A DNA stretch of 64,000 bases from Aquabacter spiritensis (GTDB lineage Bacteria; Pseudomonadota; Alphaproteobacteria; Rhizobiales; Xanthobacteraceae): contig NZ_SMAI01000018.1 in the NCBI RefSeq assembly GCF_004346185.1, positions 44,177 through 108,176 of the forward strand, written 5' to 3'. The notes below the pieces were generated by a model. The model had not been told where the DNA came from. It saw nothing but the letters and a program-made list of their open reading frames with translations, and ran no database searches. How positions within the stretch are numbered: the stretch's first letter is position 1; every line of letters begins with the position of its first letter. A program made the translations under genes and the position numbers. Below are positions 17,473 to 25,742 of this stretch, piece by piece.

Positions 17473-18281
17473 CGGCTGGGGCTCCCGTATCCGCCGGGTG
17501 GGGCCGATGCCGGAACCGGCGGCAACGTGCGGATGTCCCGCGTCGCCGTGCCCGGCGCGGCCGGAGCGAGGGCGGCGTAATAGGCAGCAACCCCCTCAAT
17601 GTCGAATTCGGTCATCCGTCGGGCGATGCTTTCCATCACCGCCAAAAAATCGCCCTTGCGCGCGCCGGTCTTCCAGGCGCGGAGCTGGGCCTCGATATAG
17701 GCCGCATGCTGTCCCGCCAGCGCGGGATAGAAGGGAGGAAGACCGCGCCCTGCCGGGCCGTGGCAATTGACACAGCCTTGGATGCCGCGCGCTGCCGAAC
17801 CCACCGCCGCCAGGTGCGCGCCATGTTGGAGCCGTTCGGGATCCAGCGTCGGGCGCAAGGCCGCGCGCACCGGGATCTGCACCGCGAAATAGATCGACAC
17901 GTCCCGCATCTGCTGGTCGTCGAGGGCGCGGGCGATGGGCGACATGACCACGTTTTCGCGCGCGCCCGACGCGTAATCCCTCAAGGCTCGATAGAGATAT
18001 TCAGGGCTTTGCCCGAACAGGCTGGGAAATACGGCGGCAGCGTCTCCCGCACCCTGCAAGCCATGGCAGGTGAAGCAGGCTCCGCCGGGTGCGCCGATCC
18101 CAACCGCGCCGACGACGACCGCACGGCCGCGCGACACCTCCTCGGCGCGCACTGCCCCTGGCTGCCAGACGGCCGCGCCCCCGGACTGTGCGCGACCCGG
18201 GCCGCCGCCGAGCACAACAAGCGTCGCACAGACCAGAGCGCGGCACATCATGCCAGAGGCGGGAGTCAGGTTTCGCGACAT
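17469..18281 (-). CDS. Diheme cytochrome c (c4-like), first gene of the GMC operon
   Basis: A 270-residue exported cytochrome. The start MSRNLTPASGMMCRALVC at 18281 is chosen because the signal peptide follows (ALVCATLVVLGGGPGRAQ); the frame runs to 18455 without protein-like sequence. Heme motifs are CFTCH and CVNCH in tandem c4-like domains (AVFPSLFGQSPEYLYRALRD and LPPFYPALAGQHAAYIEAQL). It parallels the diheme cytochrome at the other end of the operon, so the operon carries two related c4-like proteins. Genes downstream overlap by four bases each. Its promoter must lie in the 267 bases facing the divergent cytochrome lipoprotein gene. Confidence 0.9.
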   Translation of the reverse strand: MSRNLTPASGMMCRALVCATLVVLGGGPGRAQSGGAAVWQPGAVRAEEVSRGRAVVVGAVGIGAPGGACFTCHGLQGAGDAAAVFPSLFGQSPEYLYRALRDYASGARENVVMSPIARALDDQQMRDVSIYFAVQIPVRAALRPTLDPERLQHGAHLAAVGSAARGIQGCVNCHGPAGRGLPPFYPALAGQHAAYIEAQLRAWKTGARKGDFLAVMESIARRMTEFDIEGVAAYYAALAPAAPGTATRDIRTLPPVPASAPPGGYGSPSR

Positions 18282-18548
18282 CCTGGCTCTCCCTGTGAAC
18301 CCGCACGGGTTGGGTGAGTTTGGCTCGGGACGCACCGCGCCATCGCCCAGGTAACGCCGCACCTTGGAAAAATGTTTCTTGCCGGGTCCTAAAAGTGCCG
18401 TCTGACGGAGCGTTCTCCTGAGGCCGGATCTCCTGGTCCCCTTCTCGGAAGGCACCGGCGCTCACCGGTTCGGCCGGGGGTCGAGGGAACATCCGGACCG
18501 GCCCGGGCATTGCACTTCGAGCAGTGCGCGACCTTGAAAGCCGACGCC

Positions 18549-18938
18549 GTGTCCGACGCCATCTCAAGCCACGTCCTCCGCATCATAGCGATCGGCCTCG
18601 GTGCTCTGCTGTCGGCAGGATGCGATCGCGTCGTGCCGGCTGGACGGCAGGTGGCGGACGGCGACCCTGCGCGTGGCCATGTCCTCGTTCGGTCTTATGG
18701 ATGTCAGACGTGCCATGCGATTCCCGGCGTCGCGGGCGTCAAAGGCGTCGTCGGACCGCCGCTCGACCGGTTCGCTCGGCGGGCCATGATTGCCGGCCTG
18801 GTGCCGAACGAGCCCGCGGTCCTGCTGCGCTGGCTGGAAAATCCGCCGCAGATCTCCCCCCGCACCGCGATGCCGGACATGGGCGTGTCACGCGCGGATG
18901 CACGGGACATCGCCGCCTATCTCTACAGTCTGGAATAG
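18549..18938 (+). CDS. Monoheme cytochrome c lipoprotein
   Basis: A small class I cytochrome c, divergent from the GMC operon. The start is uncertain. The GTG at 18549 gives a compact lipoprotein signal ending in LGALLSAGC; a TTG at 18510 adds 13 residues. The heme motif is CQTCH, with downstream axial Met in TAMPDMGVS and the closing helix ARDIAAYLYSLE typical of cytochrome c. Anchored to a membrane by lipid, it could feed or drain electrons from the neighbouring chain. Confidence 0.83.
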   Translation: MSDAISSHVLRIIAIGLGALLSAGCDRVVPAGRQVADGDPARGHVLVRSYGCQTCHAIPGVAGVKGVVGPPLDRFARRAMIAGLVPNEPAVLLRWLENPPQISPRTAMPDMGVSRADARDIAAYLYSLE

Positions 18939-19007
18939 GAGGGGCACGACGCCGCATCGCACGACGGTGCATCTCGCGGACCGAAGGCGCCGGCGCCCCC
19001 CGGGGCG

Positions 19008-19031
19008 GCAGGAGGGCCGTGGCCCTCCTGC
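19008..19031. terminator. Hairpin between convergent cytochrome c and PRC-barrel genes
   Basis: An 11-bp perfect stem (GCAGGAGGGCC and complement) with only GT between the arms lies between the two convergent stops. No T-run follows on either strand. It probably ends transcripts from both sides. Confidence 0.6.
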
Positions 19032-19043
19032 GCTGGAATCCCG

Positions 19044-20093
19044 TCAGCCGGCGTGTTCGCGCCAGAAGGTGTCGACGCGCTGGCGGTCCTGAGTGGACTG
19101 GTTCGGATCGGAGAAGCGGTCCGGATCCACCGTCGGCGCCTGATCGATGACGTCTTCTGACACGTTCAGAACGAAGGTGTTCAGGCCGGACGTGGCCCGC
19201 ACCGACGACCACGGAACCGCCACCATATCCTCGCCGAGGCCGAGAATGCCCCCGCTGGCGACGATCAGATAGCGGATGTCGCCATTGCCGGGATCGAGAA
19301 CGATATCCTCGACCGTGCCGAGCTGCTCGTCTTTCGGATTGCGGACTTCCGTCGCGGTCACGTTGGCGAGATTGATGAGACCGGTCTGCACTTCGCTCAC
19401 CGGCCGGGCGCCGACCAGACGCTGCTGACGCCAGTTCGAGACCTCGTTGGCGTTCACGCCGGCCTGCTTCAGCTCGTTGGAATAGCCGTTATAGACTTGG
19501 CGGAGTTCGTCCAGAACGGTTGCGCAGGCCTGTTCATCGCCCCGATGCGCGAGGACGTTCACGGCCGCCCGCAGGGTGCGGATCTGATAGGGCGCCGAGC
19601 GGATGCCCCAGCCGTCTCCCGCCCACATCTGGTTGGTGTTGGGGGTGGCCGTCTGCGCGGTGGTGCCGCCCCGAGTCGGCTGTGTCGTTGCGCGATCATC
19701 GGCCCCGCGATTGGCCTCGGCGCGGGGGTCGGTCGCGCGGGTTTCCGCAGCGCGGCGATCCCCTCCGCGATTATCTGCATTCCTGTTGGCATCGGTCCCG
19801 TAGCCGGGTGTTCCCCAGCCCGCGAGCCAATAGCCGTCCTGGTCGAGGCGGCGGTCGAACGCCTGGAGATTCTGGAGGCATTGCTGCGCCACCTGCTGGC
19901 GCTGGCCCTGCTCGCCCTGCGTTGCGCCGCGCATTCCCGGCTGACGGTTCTGCTGAGCCGGCATCTGCTGCTGTGCGGTGGCCGGGCGCTGCATCCCGGG
20001 TTGCGTGGTTTGCTGCTGAGCCATTGCGCCGTGGGAGCCGATCGCAAGACCGAGGGTGGCGACTGTCGCGCCGAGTACATGCTTCGTCTGCAT
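19044..20093 (-). CDS. Exported PRC-barrel domain protein
   Basis: A 349-residue secreted protein. The ATG at 20093 has GGAAGGAA at good spacing; an ATG six bases upstream is too close to that site. The signal peptide is MQTKHVLGATVATLGLAIGS, cleaved near AMAQQ. A Gln-rich then Asn/Arg/Asp-rich low-complexity region spans about residues 25-165. A helical part (AAVNVLAHRGDEQACATVLD) precedes a PRC-barrel near residues 250-325: ATEVRNPKDEQLGTVEDIVL, YLIVASGGILGLGEDMVAVP. PRC-barrel proteins of this kind are widespread in Hyphomicrobiales and often stress-linked; the function is not established. Confidence 0.85.
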   Translation of the reverse strand: MQTKHVLGATVATLGLAIGSHGAMAQQQTTQPGMQRPATAQQQMPAQQNRQPGMRGATQGEQGQRQQVAQQCLQNLQAFDRRLDQDGYWLAGWGTPGYGTDANRNADNRGGDRRAAETRATDPRAEANRGADDRATTQPTRGGTTAQTATPNTNQMWAGDGWGIRSAPYQIRTLRAAVNVLAHRGDEQACATVLDELRQVYNGYSNELKQAGVNANEVSNWRQQRLVGARPVSEVQTGLINLANVTATEVRNPKDEQLGTVEDIVLDPGNGDIRYLIVASGGILGLGEDMVAVPWSSVRATSGLNTFVLNVSEDVIDQAPTVDPDRFSDPNQSTQDRQRVDTFWREHAG

Positions 20094-20474
20094 TGGCATT
20101 TCCTTCCGCTGGGATCGCGAGGGGTGAAAACCCCGCCGCTCGCGGGGCCTTCCCTTTCGAAAGCCCCCCAGCGCCAGCAGGTTCGGGATCGGCGCTCGCC
20201 TTTTTGATCCTGCCGACGGCTCCGGCACGCGACGGGAATCGCGACCGCGGCAATGAAAAGACTCGGGGCCTCAAAGTTTTGAGATGCCGGGATCGGGAGC
20301 TTGACGATCCCGATATCTCGGCCATCGGATCACTTGTTTTTGATCTCTCGCCGGGCGGCTGTGGCCTCAGCCGAATGGGGAATGATTTTCGGCGTGAGCG
20401 GCTCATCCGATCCCGTGCAGCCCCGCCCACGCCGGCGCAGGCGGGGGAAGCACATCTGAGTGGTAATGCCTCCC
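20094..20474. other. Intergenic region, no gene seen
   Basis: These 381 bases separate two minus-strand genes. Near the AI-2E transporter end, CCCCGCC and GGCGGGG (20421-20446) can pair around a 12-base loop and may end that transcript. CGGGATC/GATCCCG at 20288-20312 is a weaker inverted repeat. The part next to 20093 should hold the PRC-barrel gene promoter. Open frames here are short and not protein-like. Confidence 0.6.
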
Positions 20475-22478
20475 TCAGGCGTCGACGAGACGAGCATCGT
20501 TGGGTTCGCGCCCGTCGGTCGGGGGCGTGCCGGTCTCCTCTGCCGCGAGACGGATCAGACCGGCCAGCATCTCGTCCATGGTGGTTGCCACGATGTCTGC
20601 GCCTGAACCGGTCTCCAACGTGGTCCGGAACGCCCGATCCTCCTGCGCACCCCAGGCGCAGAGAATGATGCGCGCCCCGGGAATGCGGCGTCGCAGGCGC
20701 CGGACGGAATAGCGCATCAGGGCGGCCGAGCGGGTTTCCAGCGTCGACAGCATCGCCACGGCAAAACCGGCACGGCCAAGGTCCGACAATGCGCCGCTGG
20801 AAAGCTGGTCCGGCCCTTCCAGGCGGGTGACCAGGCCGTGGCGTCCCACGAGATCGGCGGCGACCGCCGCCGCTGCCGCGTCGAGGCCGGAGCGAAGCGC
20901 AAGGCTGAGCACGGGTGTCGCGCCTTGCCAGCGCTCCGGCAAAGCTGAAGGATCGAAGCGCGGTCGGACGCGCGCCGGCCGGCCGGATTCGTCCAGCGCC
21001 GCCTCGGTTTCGACGTCGTGCGTATCGCCGTCCCGCGCCACGTCGTCGTAATCCGAGAGGTTGTCCAACAGTTCGCTGACGCTCGTCCGCAGCCGTTCGA
21101 CCCGCTCGTCGTCGAGGCTGCCGCGCTCCGCATCACGCTCCGCGAGCCGCAGGCCGGGCAGGGCGACCTCGTCGAGATAGCCCAGCAGCGTGCCTTCCTT
21201 CAGAAACTCTTCCGCCTTGCTCGTCGCTTCGGTGGGGTCGCTCGCCAGCATGCGCTGGTAGAACAACTCGGAGGCGCTGAGGGCAGGGCGGTCGCCCAGC
21301 ATCACGTCGAGATAATCGAGTTGGTCCACGTGCCGCCCCAGCACGACGAGGCACAAGGTGAGGGGGGTCGAAAGAACGAGGCCGATCGGCCCCCACAGCC
21401 AGGTCCAGAACGTGGCGCATACCACGACGGCGACCGGCGAGAGGCCGGTGCTTCGGCCATAGACCATCGGCTCGATGATGTGGCCGACCAGAGGCTCGAC
21501 CACGGCGAACAGCACCACGGTCCAGACCACGATGCTCCAGCCGGGATCGACCGCCATGGCGAGGGTGATCGGCAGCAAGGCGGCGATGATGGCGCCGACA
21601 TAGGGCACGAAGCGCAGCACTCCCGCCAGGAGCCCCCAGAGGGCCGGGCTCGGCACGCCGATCACCCACAGGCCGAAGCCGATCACGGTGCCGAACGCGG
21701 CGTTCAGCGCGACCTGCGTGAGAAAGAACCGGGACAGGCGCGCGGCAGCCTCGTCCAAGGCGGCGGTGGTCCTTTGGATATCCTGGGCGCCGGCAAGACG
21801 GATGAAGCGGTTCCTCAGGTCTTCGCGCTGGAGCAGGATAAAGATCACGAAAATGATGATGATGCCCGTTGTCGCAAGCGGATGGACCAGGGGCTCGATC
21901 ACCGACTGGAGCATGCCGATCGTGCCCGGCGCGCGGTCGTGGATTTCGACCGGAAGCGGATCGGCGCTCGTGGCGGAGGGCATTGGGCCTCCGGGCGCCG
22001 GGATGTCGGGACGATCGATTTCCCGGCCGAGATCCTGGAACATCTGACCGAGGCGATCGAAGGTCCCGGATCCTTCGGCCGTGTCCTTCAGCGTGCGGAT
22101 CTTCTCGCGCATCGTCTGCTGATAACGGGGCAGGTCGGTCGCCAGCTCGACGATCTGGCTCGCCACGACGCCCCCGAGGGTGACGATGCCGACAAAGGCG
22201 AAGGCGACGACCACGATCACGGACAGGGTGCGGGGCAGCCGCAGCCGGCGCAGCCCCAGGATCAGCGGCGCGAGCACGAAGCTGAGAAGCACGGCCAGGG
22301 CGATCGGCACGAGCACGTCGCGCGCGAAATAGAGCATCGCGACGATGGTCACGAAGCCGATGAGCCAGTTCACCTTATCGGTGCCGAAGGCGATCTTCGG
22401 CAACCCGTCGGGGATGACGAGCGGCTTGCTGCGCGACGCGCGGTCGCCGGACGCGCGGTCCGCTGCGGGAGGCTTCAC
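20475..22478 (-). CDS. AI-2E family transporter with extended C-terminal cytoplasmic domain
   Basis: A 667-residue membrane protein with a GTG start. The first 385 residues match the AI-2E (YdiK/PerM/TqsA) fold: helix pairs at the N-terminus (MLYFARDVLVPIALAVLLSF), a soluble insert around residues 110-185, then helices including ALNAAFGTVIGFGLWVIGVP and the signature PFVGAI-like FVPYVGAIIAALLP and GHIIEPMVYGRSTGLSPVAV. The remaining 280 residues are soluble; residues about 530-650 alternate strands and helices (TPVLSLALRSGLDAAAAAVA, GFAVAMLSTLETRSAALMRY, RIILCAWGA), resembling a Rossmann-type or B12-binding-like fold. The transported substrate is unknown; true AI-2 export is not implied. Confidence 0.85.
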   Translation of the reverse strand: MKPPAADRASGDRASRSKPLVIPDGLPKIAFGTDKVNWLIGFVTIVAMLYFARDVLVPIALAVLLSFVLAPLILGLRRLRLPRTLSVIVVVAFAFVGIVTLGGVVASQIVELATDLPRYQQTMREKIRTLKDTAEGSGTFDRLGQMFQDLGREIDRPDIPAPGGPMPSATSADPLPVEIHDRAPGTIGMLQSVIEPLVHPLATTGIIIIFVIFILLQREDLRNRFIRLAGAQDIQRTTAALDEAAARLSRFFLTQVALNAAFGTVIGFGLWVIGVPSPALWGLLAGVLRFVPYVGAIIAALLPITLAMAVDPGWSIVVWTVVLFAVVEPLVGHIIEPMVYGRSTGLSPVAVVVCATFWTWLWGPIGLVLSTPLTLCLVVLGRHVDQLDYLDVMLGDRPALSASELFYQRMLASDPTEATSKAEEFLKEGTLLGYLDEVALPGLRLAERDAERGSLDDERVERLRTSVSELLDNLSDYDDVARDGDTHDVETEAALDESGRPARVRPRFDPSALPERWQGATPVLSLALRSGLDAAAAAVAADLVGRHGLVTRLEGPDQLSSGALSDLGRAGFAVAMLSTLETRSAALMRYSVRRLRRRIPGARIILCAWGAQEDRAFRTTLETGSGADIVATTMDEMLAGLIRLAAEETGTPPTDGREPNDARLVDA

Positions 22479-22846
22479 GGCCGGAACGATCCAAAGCGCA
22501 CCGCGCGGTGCGCCGGACGGGGCGAGGGGGGGCAGACATGAGCGGACGGCACGCGATCCTCCGGCGGCCAGACGGCCGAGCTTTCCGTTAACGCCGCCCG
22601 CGGCGGAAGGTTGCGCGGGGGTGCAAACATGCTGCGCGGGGGTGCAAACCTGCTGCGCAGGGCTTGGTCGAGGCCGCGCAGGGCGCTAGTGTCGGTCCGG
22701 CTGCGACGGTGCCGTCATTGGATGCCGTCGGAGCGTCAGATCCCGCTTCCGTTCCCTTCATGGAGGGTGTTACCCGCGTCGCGGAACGCGCAGATCGCCG
22801 TCGCGGCGGCTCGCGCGCCCGAAATGCGGCTGCCCGCGAGCCGATC
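22479..22846. other. Intergenic region with a short tandem repeat, divergent promoters expected
   Basis: These 368 bases lie between the divergent AI-2E transporter and MBL hydrolase genes. The frame upstream of the MBL start is open back to 22664, but the residues are not protein-like. A 2.5-copy 21-bp tandem repeat occupies 22612-22663 (listed separately). No RNA gene was seen. Confidence 0.6.
22612..22663. repeat. 21-bp tandem repeat, two and a half copies
   Basis: Units 22612-22632 and 22633-22653 are identical except for one base (ACATGC versus ACCTGC), each starting TGCGCGGGGGTGCAAAC. A partial third unit, TGCGCAGGGC, follows to 22663. Confidence 0.85.
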
Positions 22847-23662
22847 ATGTCCTTCACGTTCACCATTCTCGGATGCGGATCCTCCGGCGGCGTGCCGCGC
22901 GTCGGTCAAGGCTGGGGCGCCTGCGATCCGGCGGATGCGCGCAATCGCCGCCGCCGGTGCTCGCTGCTGGTTCGGCGGCACGGGCCGGGGGGCGTGACCA
23001 CCGTCCTCGTCGACACCTCGCCCGACCTGCGCGAGCAATTGCTGGATGCCGGCGTCGACGATATCGATGCCGTTCTCTTCACCCATTCGCATGCCGACCA
23101 TACCCACGGGATCGACGATCTGCGCCCGCTGGCGATTCACCACCGGCGGCGCCTCGACGCTTATATCGATGACGAGACGTCGGCCGCCTTGCATGCGCGC
23201 TTCGGCTATTGCTTCGAGACGCCGCCCTCGGGCACCTATCCCCCCATCCTCACCGAGCACCGCTTCCACGAGGGGCGGCCGATCGAAGTGACAGGGAAGG
23301 GGGGGCCGATCACCGCTTTGCCGTTCCGCCAGCGCCACGGAGAGATCGATTCCTTCGGGTTCCGCTTCGGCGACGTCGCCTATTCGAGCGATGTCAGCGC
23401 CTTCCCCGAAAACAGCCTGGACCAGTTGCGCGGGCTCGACATGTGGATCCTCGACGCGCTGCGGGACCTGCCGCACCCCACGCATTTCACCGTCAGGGAG
23501 GCGCTGGATCACATCGCGCTGCTGAAACCGCAACGCGCCATTCTGACCAATCTCCACACCGATCTCGATTATGCGGAACTCGCCGCCCGCCTGCCGGACG
23601 GCGTCGTGCCGGCCCACGACATGCTGACCTTTGCGATCCCCGAATCTTCTGCACGAACGTGA
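22847..23662 (+). CDS. MBL-fold metallo-hydrolase (PhnP-like)
   Basis: A 271-residue metallo-beta-lactamase-fold hydrolase related to the PhnP / cyclic phosphodiesterase group. It starts MSFTFTILGCGSSGGVPRVG. The metal-binding motif is FTHSHADHTHGIDDLR, with further ligands in YSSDVSAFPE (Asp) and ILTNLHTDLDY (His), and conserved LPFRQRHGEIDSFGFRFGDV. In many alphaproteobacteria this gene follows metG and tatD; here it is alone downstream of a divergent transporter. The substrate is probably a phosphodiester, but it has not been assigned. Confidence 0.9.
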   Translation: MSFTFTILGCGSSGGVPRVGQGWGACDPADARNRRRRCSLLVRRHGPGGVTTVLVDTSPDLREQLLDAGVDDIDAVLFTHSHADHTHGIDDLRPLAIHHRRRLDAYIDDETSAALHARFGYCFETPPSGTYPPILTEHRFHEGRPIEVTGKGGPITALPFRQRHGEIDSFGFRFGDVAYSSDVSAFPENSLDQLRGLDMWILDALRDLPHPTHFTVREALDHIALLKPQRAILTNLHTDLDYAELAARLPDGVVPAHDMLTFAIPESSART

Positions 23663-23736
23663 GGGTGTTCTCTCAAAGACCTGATAAATAACATATATTC
23701 GAATTCGGTGAAGTTCGACGACAAGGTGAGGCGGAC

Positions 23737-24927
23737 ATGCGGCAGGGGTGGCGGTGGTACGGGCCGGACGATCCGGTGAGCCTCGACGACGTCCGTCAGG
23801 CCGGGGCGAGCGACATCGTGACGGCCCTGCATCATGTGCCGATCGGCGAAGCCTGGACCGAACGGGACGTAGCCCGGCGCAAAGCGGAGATCGAGGATGC
23901 CGCGCCGCATCGAAGCCGGCTGCGCTGGAGCGTGGTCGAATCGATCCCGATCCCCGACGCCGTGAAACGCGACGGCGCCGGCGCGACGGCGGCGATCGAC
24001 GCCTGGATCGCCAGCCTCGAGGCCGTGGCGCGGAACGGCATCAAGATCGTGTGCTACAATTTCATGCCGGTGATCGACTGGGCGCGCACCGATCTCGAAT
24101 GGGAACTGCCGAACGGCGCCCGCGCGCTGCGCTTCGACCAGGACCGCTATGCCGCCTTCGACCTGTTCATCCTGCGCCGTCCGGGGGCGGAGCGGCAATA
24201 TGACGGCGCGGCGATCGGCCGGGCGCAAGCGGCGTTCGCGCGCATGGCGCCCGCGGACGTCGCGGACTTGGTCCGGGTGATCGCCAGCGCCTTGCCGGGC
24301 TCCACCACCGAGCCGCTCACCATAGAAGGCTTCCGGGACACGCTCGACGCCTATCGCGGCATCGACGCTGCGGCGCTGCGGGCGAATTTGATCGGTTTTC
24401 TGGCGCGGGTCGCACCGGTGGCGGAGCAGCTCGGCGTCACCTTGACTTTGCATCCCGACGATCCGCCGCGGCCGCTATTCGGCCTGCCGCGCATCGCCTC
24501 GACCGCCGACGATTATGCCGCTCTCTTTTCGGCCGTGCCGTCGCCGGCCAACGGCATGTGCTTCTGCACCGGCTCGCTCGGCGTGCGGCCGGACAACGAT
24601 CTGCCGGACATGGCGCGCCGTTTCGCGCCGCGCATCGCCTTCGCCCATCTGCGCGCGACCAAGCGGGAGGCGGACGGCCTGTCGTTCCACGAGGCCGATC
24701 ATCTCGACGGCGATGTGGACATGATCGCCGTCCTGCAGGCGCTGCTGGCGGAAGACCGGCTCCGCGCGCCGGGCGCCCGCATCGTGTTCCGCCCGGACCA
24801 TGGCCACCGCATGCTGGACGATCTCGCGCCCGGCAAGCGCACCAATCCCGGCTATACCGCCATCGGGCGGCTGCGCGGTCTCGCCGAGCTGCGCGGCGCG
24901 ATCCGGGCTTTGGAGGCGTCGGCCTGA
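23737..24927 (+). CDS. uxuA: Mannonate dehydratase
   Basis: Dehydrates D-mannonate to 2-keto-3-deoxygluconate in glucuronate catabolism. The 396-residue protein is of normal UxuA length and begins MRQGWRWYGPDDPVSLDDVR. Conserved regions include VESIPIPDAVKRD, KIVCYNFMPVIDWARTDLEW, TLHPDDPPRPLFGLPRI with metal-binding His and Asp, MCFCTGSLGVRPDND and FRPDHGHRMLDD. The ATG has a GAGG seven bases before it. No other hexuronate gene (uxaC, uxuB, kdgK) is nearby, so it would depend on genes elsewhere. The intergenic part before it is unusually AT-rich for this window and probably holds its promoter. Confidence 0.95.
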   Translation: MRQGWRWYGPDDPVSLDDVRQAGASDIVTALHHVPIGEAWTERDVARRKAEIEDAAPHRSRLRWSVVESIPIPDAVKRDGAGATAAIDAWIASLEAVARNGIKIVCYNFMPVIDWARTDLEWELPNGARALRFDQDRYAAFDLFILRRPGAERQYDGAAIGRAQAAFARMAPADVADLVRVIASALPGSTTEPLTIEGFRDTLDAYRGIDAAALRANLIGFLARVAPVAEQLGVTLTLHPDDPPRPLFGLPRIASTADDYAALFSAVPSPANGMCFCTGSLGVRPDNDLPDMARRFAPRIAFAHLRATKREADGLSFHEADHLDGDVDMIAVLQALLAEDRLRAPGARIVFRPDHGHRMLDDLAPGKRTNPGYTAIGRLRGLAELRGAIRALEASA

Positions 24928-25006
24928 ACCGGGGGGATTTCCCGGAACGCGGGATATCCCGTCATGTTCCATAATATCTCTTCTGCGAATTGTGGGGCTT
25001 GTTTTT

Positions 25007-25031
25007 AGGGCGCCGACACGGCCGGCGCCCT
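25007..25031. terminator. Hairpin between convergent uxuA and YciF-like genes
   Basis: AGGGCGCCG pairs with CGGCGCCCT around a 7-base loop and is followed on the plus strand by CTCTT. It lies 79 bases after uxuA and 36 bases before the stop of the converging gene. Confidence 0.65.
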
Positions 25032-25067
25032 CTCTTGCGGCTGGGAAATGCGAAACTCCGCGCGGGC

Positions 25068-25574
25068 CTATTCGGCGGCGCGGATGTTCAGCTTGCCTTC
25101 GGCGATGCTGGTCAGCTTCTGGTCCGCGGCTTTCTCCTCGGCCAGGGTCTTTTCGAGCACGCGGGCGCAGTCCGCGCGTCCCAGGCGCTTCGCCCAGGCG
25201 ACCAGCGTGCCGTAGCGGGTCATTTCGTAATGCTCCACCGCCTGCGCGGCGGCCGCCAGTGCGGCGTCGAGGACTTCCTTGTCGGCGATCTCCCCGGCGA
25301 TTTCCTCGGCCTCGTCGATGATGCCGTCGATGGCCGGGCACGTCACCGTCTTCGCTTCGACGCCGTGCATCCGGAACACTTCCTCGAGCCGCGTCACATG
25401 GCCCTCGGTTTCCTTCAGATGCGCCTGGAACGCCTGCTTCAGCGTGGCATCCGACGTTTTGTCGATCATCTTGGGCAGAGCTTTGAGAATGCGCTTCTCG
25501 GCATAATAGATGTCGCGAAGCGTATGGACGAACAAATCGTCCATGGTTTCAATGTCTTTTGAGAAAAGGCCCAT
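25068..25574 (-). CDS. YciE/YciF ferroxidase-like (DUF892) protein
   Basis: A 168-residue ferritin-like protein, starting MGLFSKDIETMDDLFVHTLR at 25574; an upstream extension of the frame is not protein-like. The fold is a four-helix bundle with typical YciF blocks: LRDIYYAEKRILKALPKM, HLKETEGHVTRLEEVFRMHG, and VEHYEMTRYGTLVAWAKRLG, with Glu and His residues placed to bind a di-metal centre. Members are stress-induced in enterobacteria. The precise activity is unknown. Confidence 0.92.
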   Translation of the reverse strand: MGLFSKDIETMDDLFVHTLRDIYYAEKRILKALPKMIDKTSDATLKQAFQAHLKETEGHVTRLEEVFRMHGVEAKTVTCPAIDGIIDEAEEIAGEIADKEVLDAALAAAAQAVEHYEMTRYGTLVAWAKRLGRADCARVLEKTLAEEKAADQKLTSIAEGKLNIRAAE

Positions 25575-25742
25575 GGCGAAGCTCCCGTTCTTGGCGGATG
25601 TGGGGGGCAGGACGCGCCGCGCATCCTGCCTAGCCATCGAACGTGAGGCGGAGATACTTGTTCCTGCTGCGCAGCTCGGCGTCTCGCGCCAAGCTTCCGT
25701 GAACCGCAAGGCTTTGCGGCGATATGAACCGCCCTGCCCGGT

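Noticed and set aside
21018..22541. 507-codon plus-strand frame opposite the AI-2E transporter
   Set aside because: Antisense shadow; hydrophobic helices on the minus strand identify the real gene.
22612..22663. Tandem repeat as a CRISPR remnant
   Set aside because: Units are directly adjacent with no spacers, and no cas genes are present.
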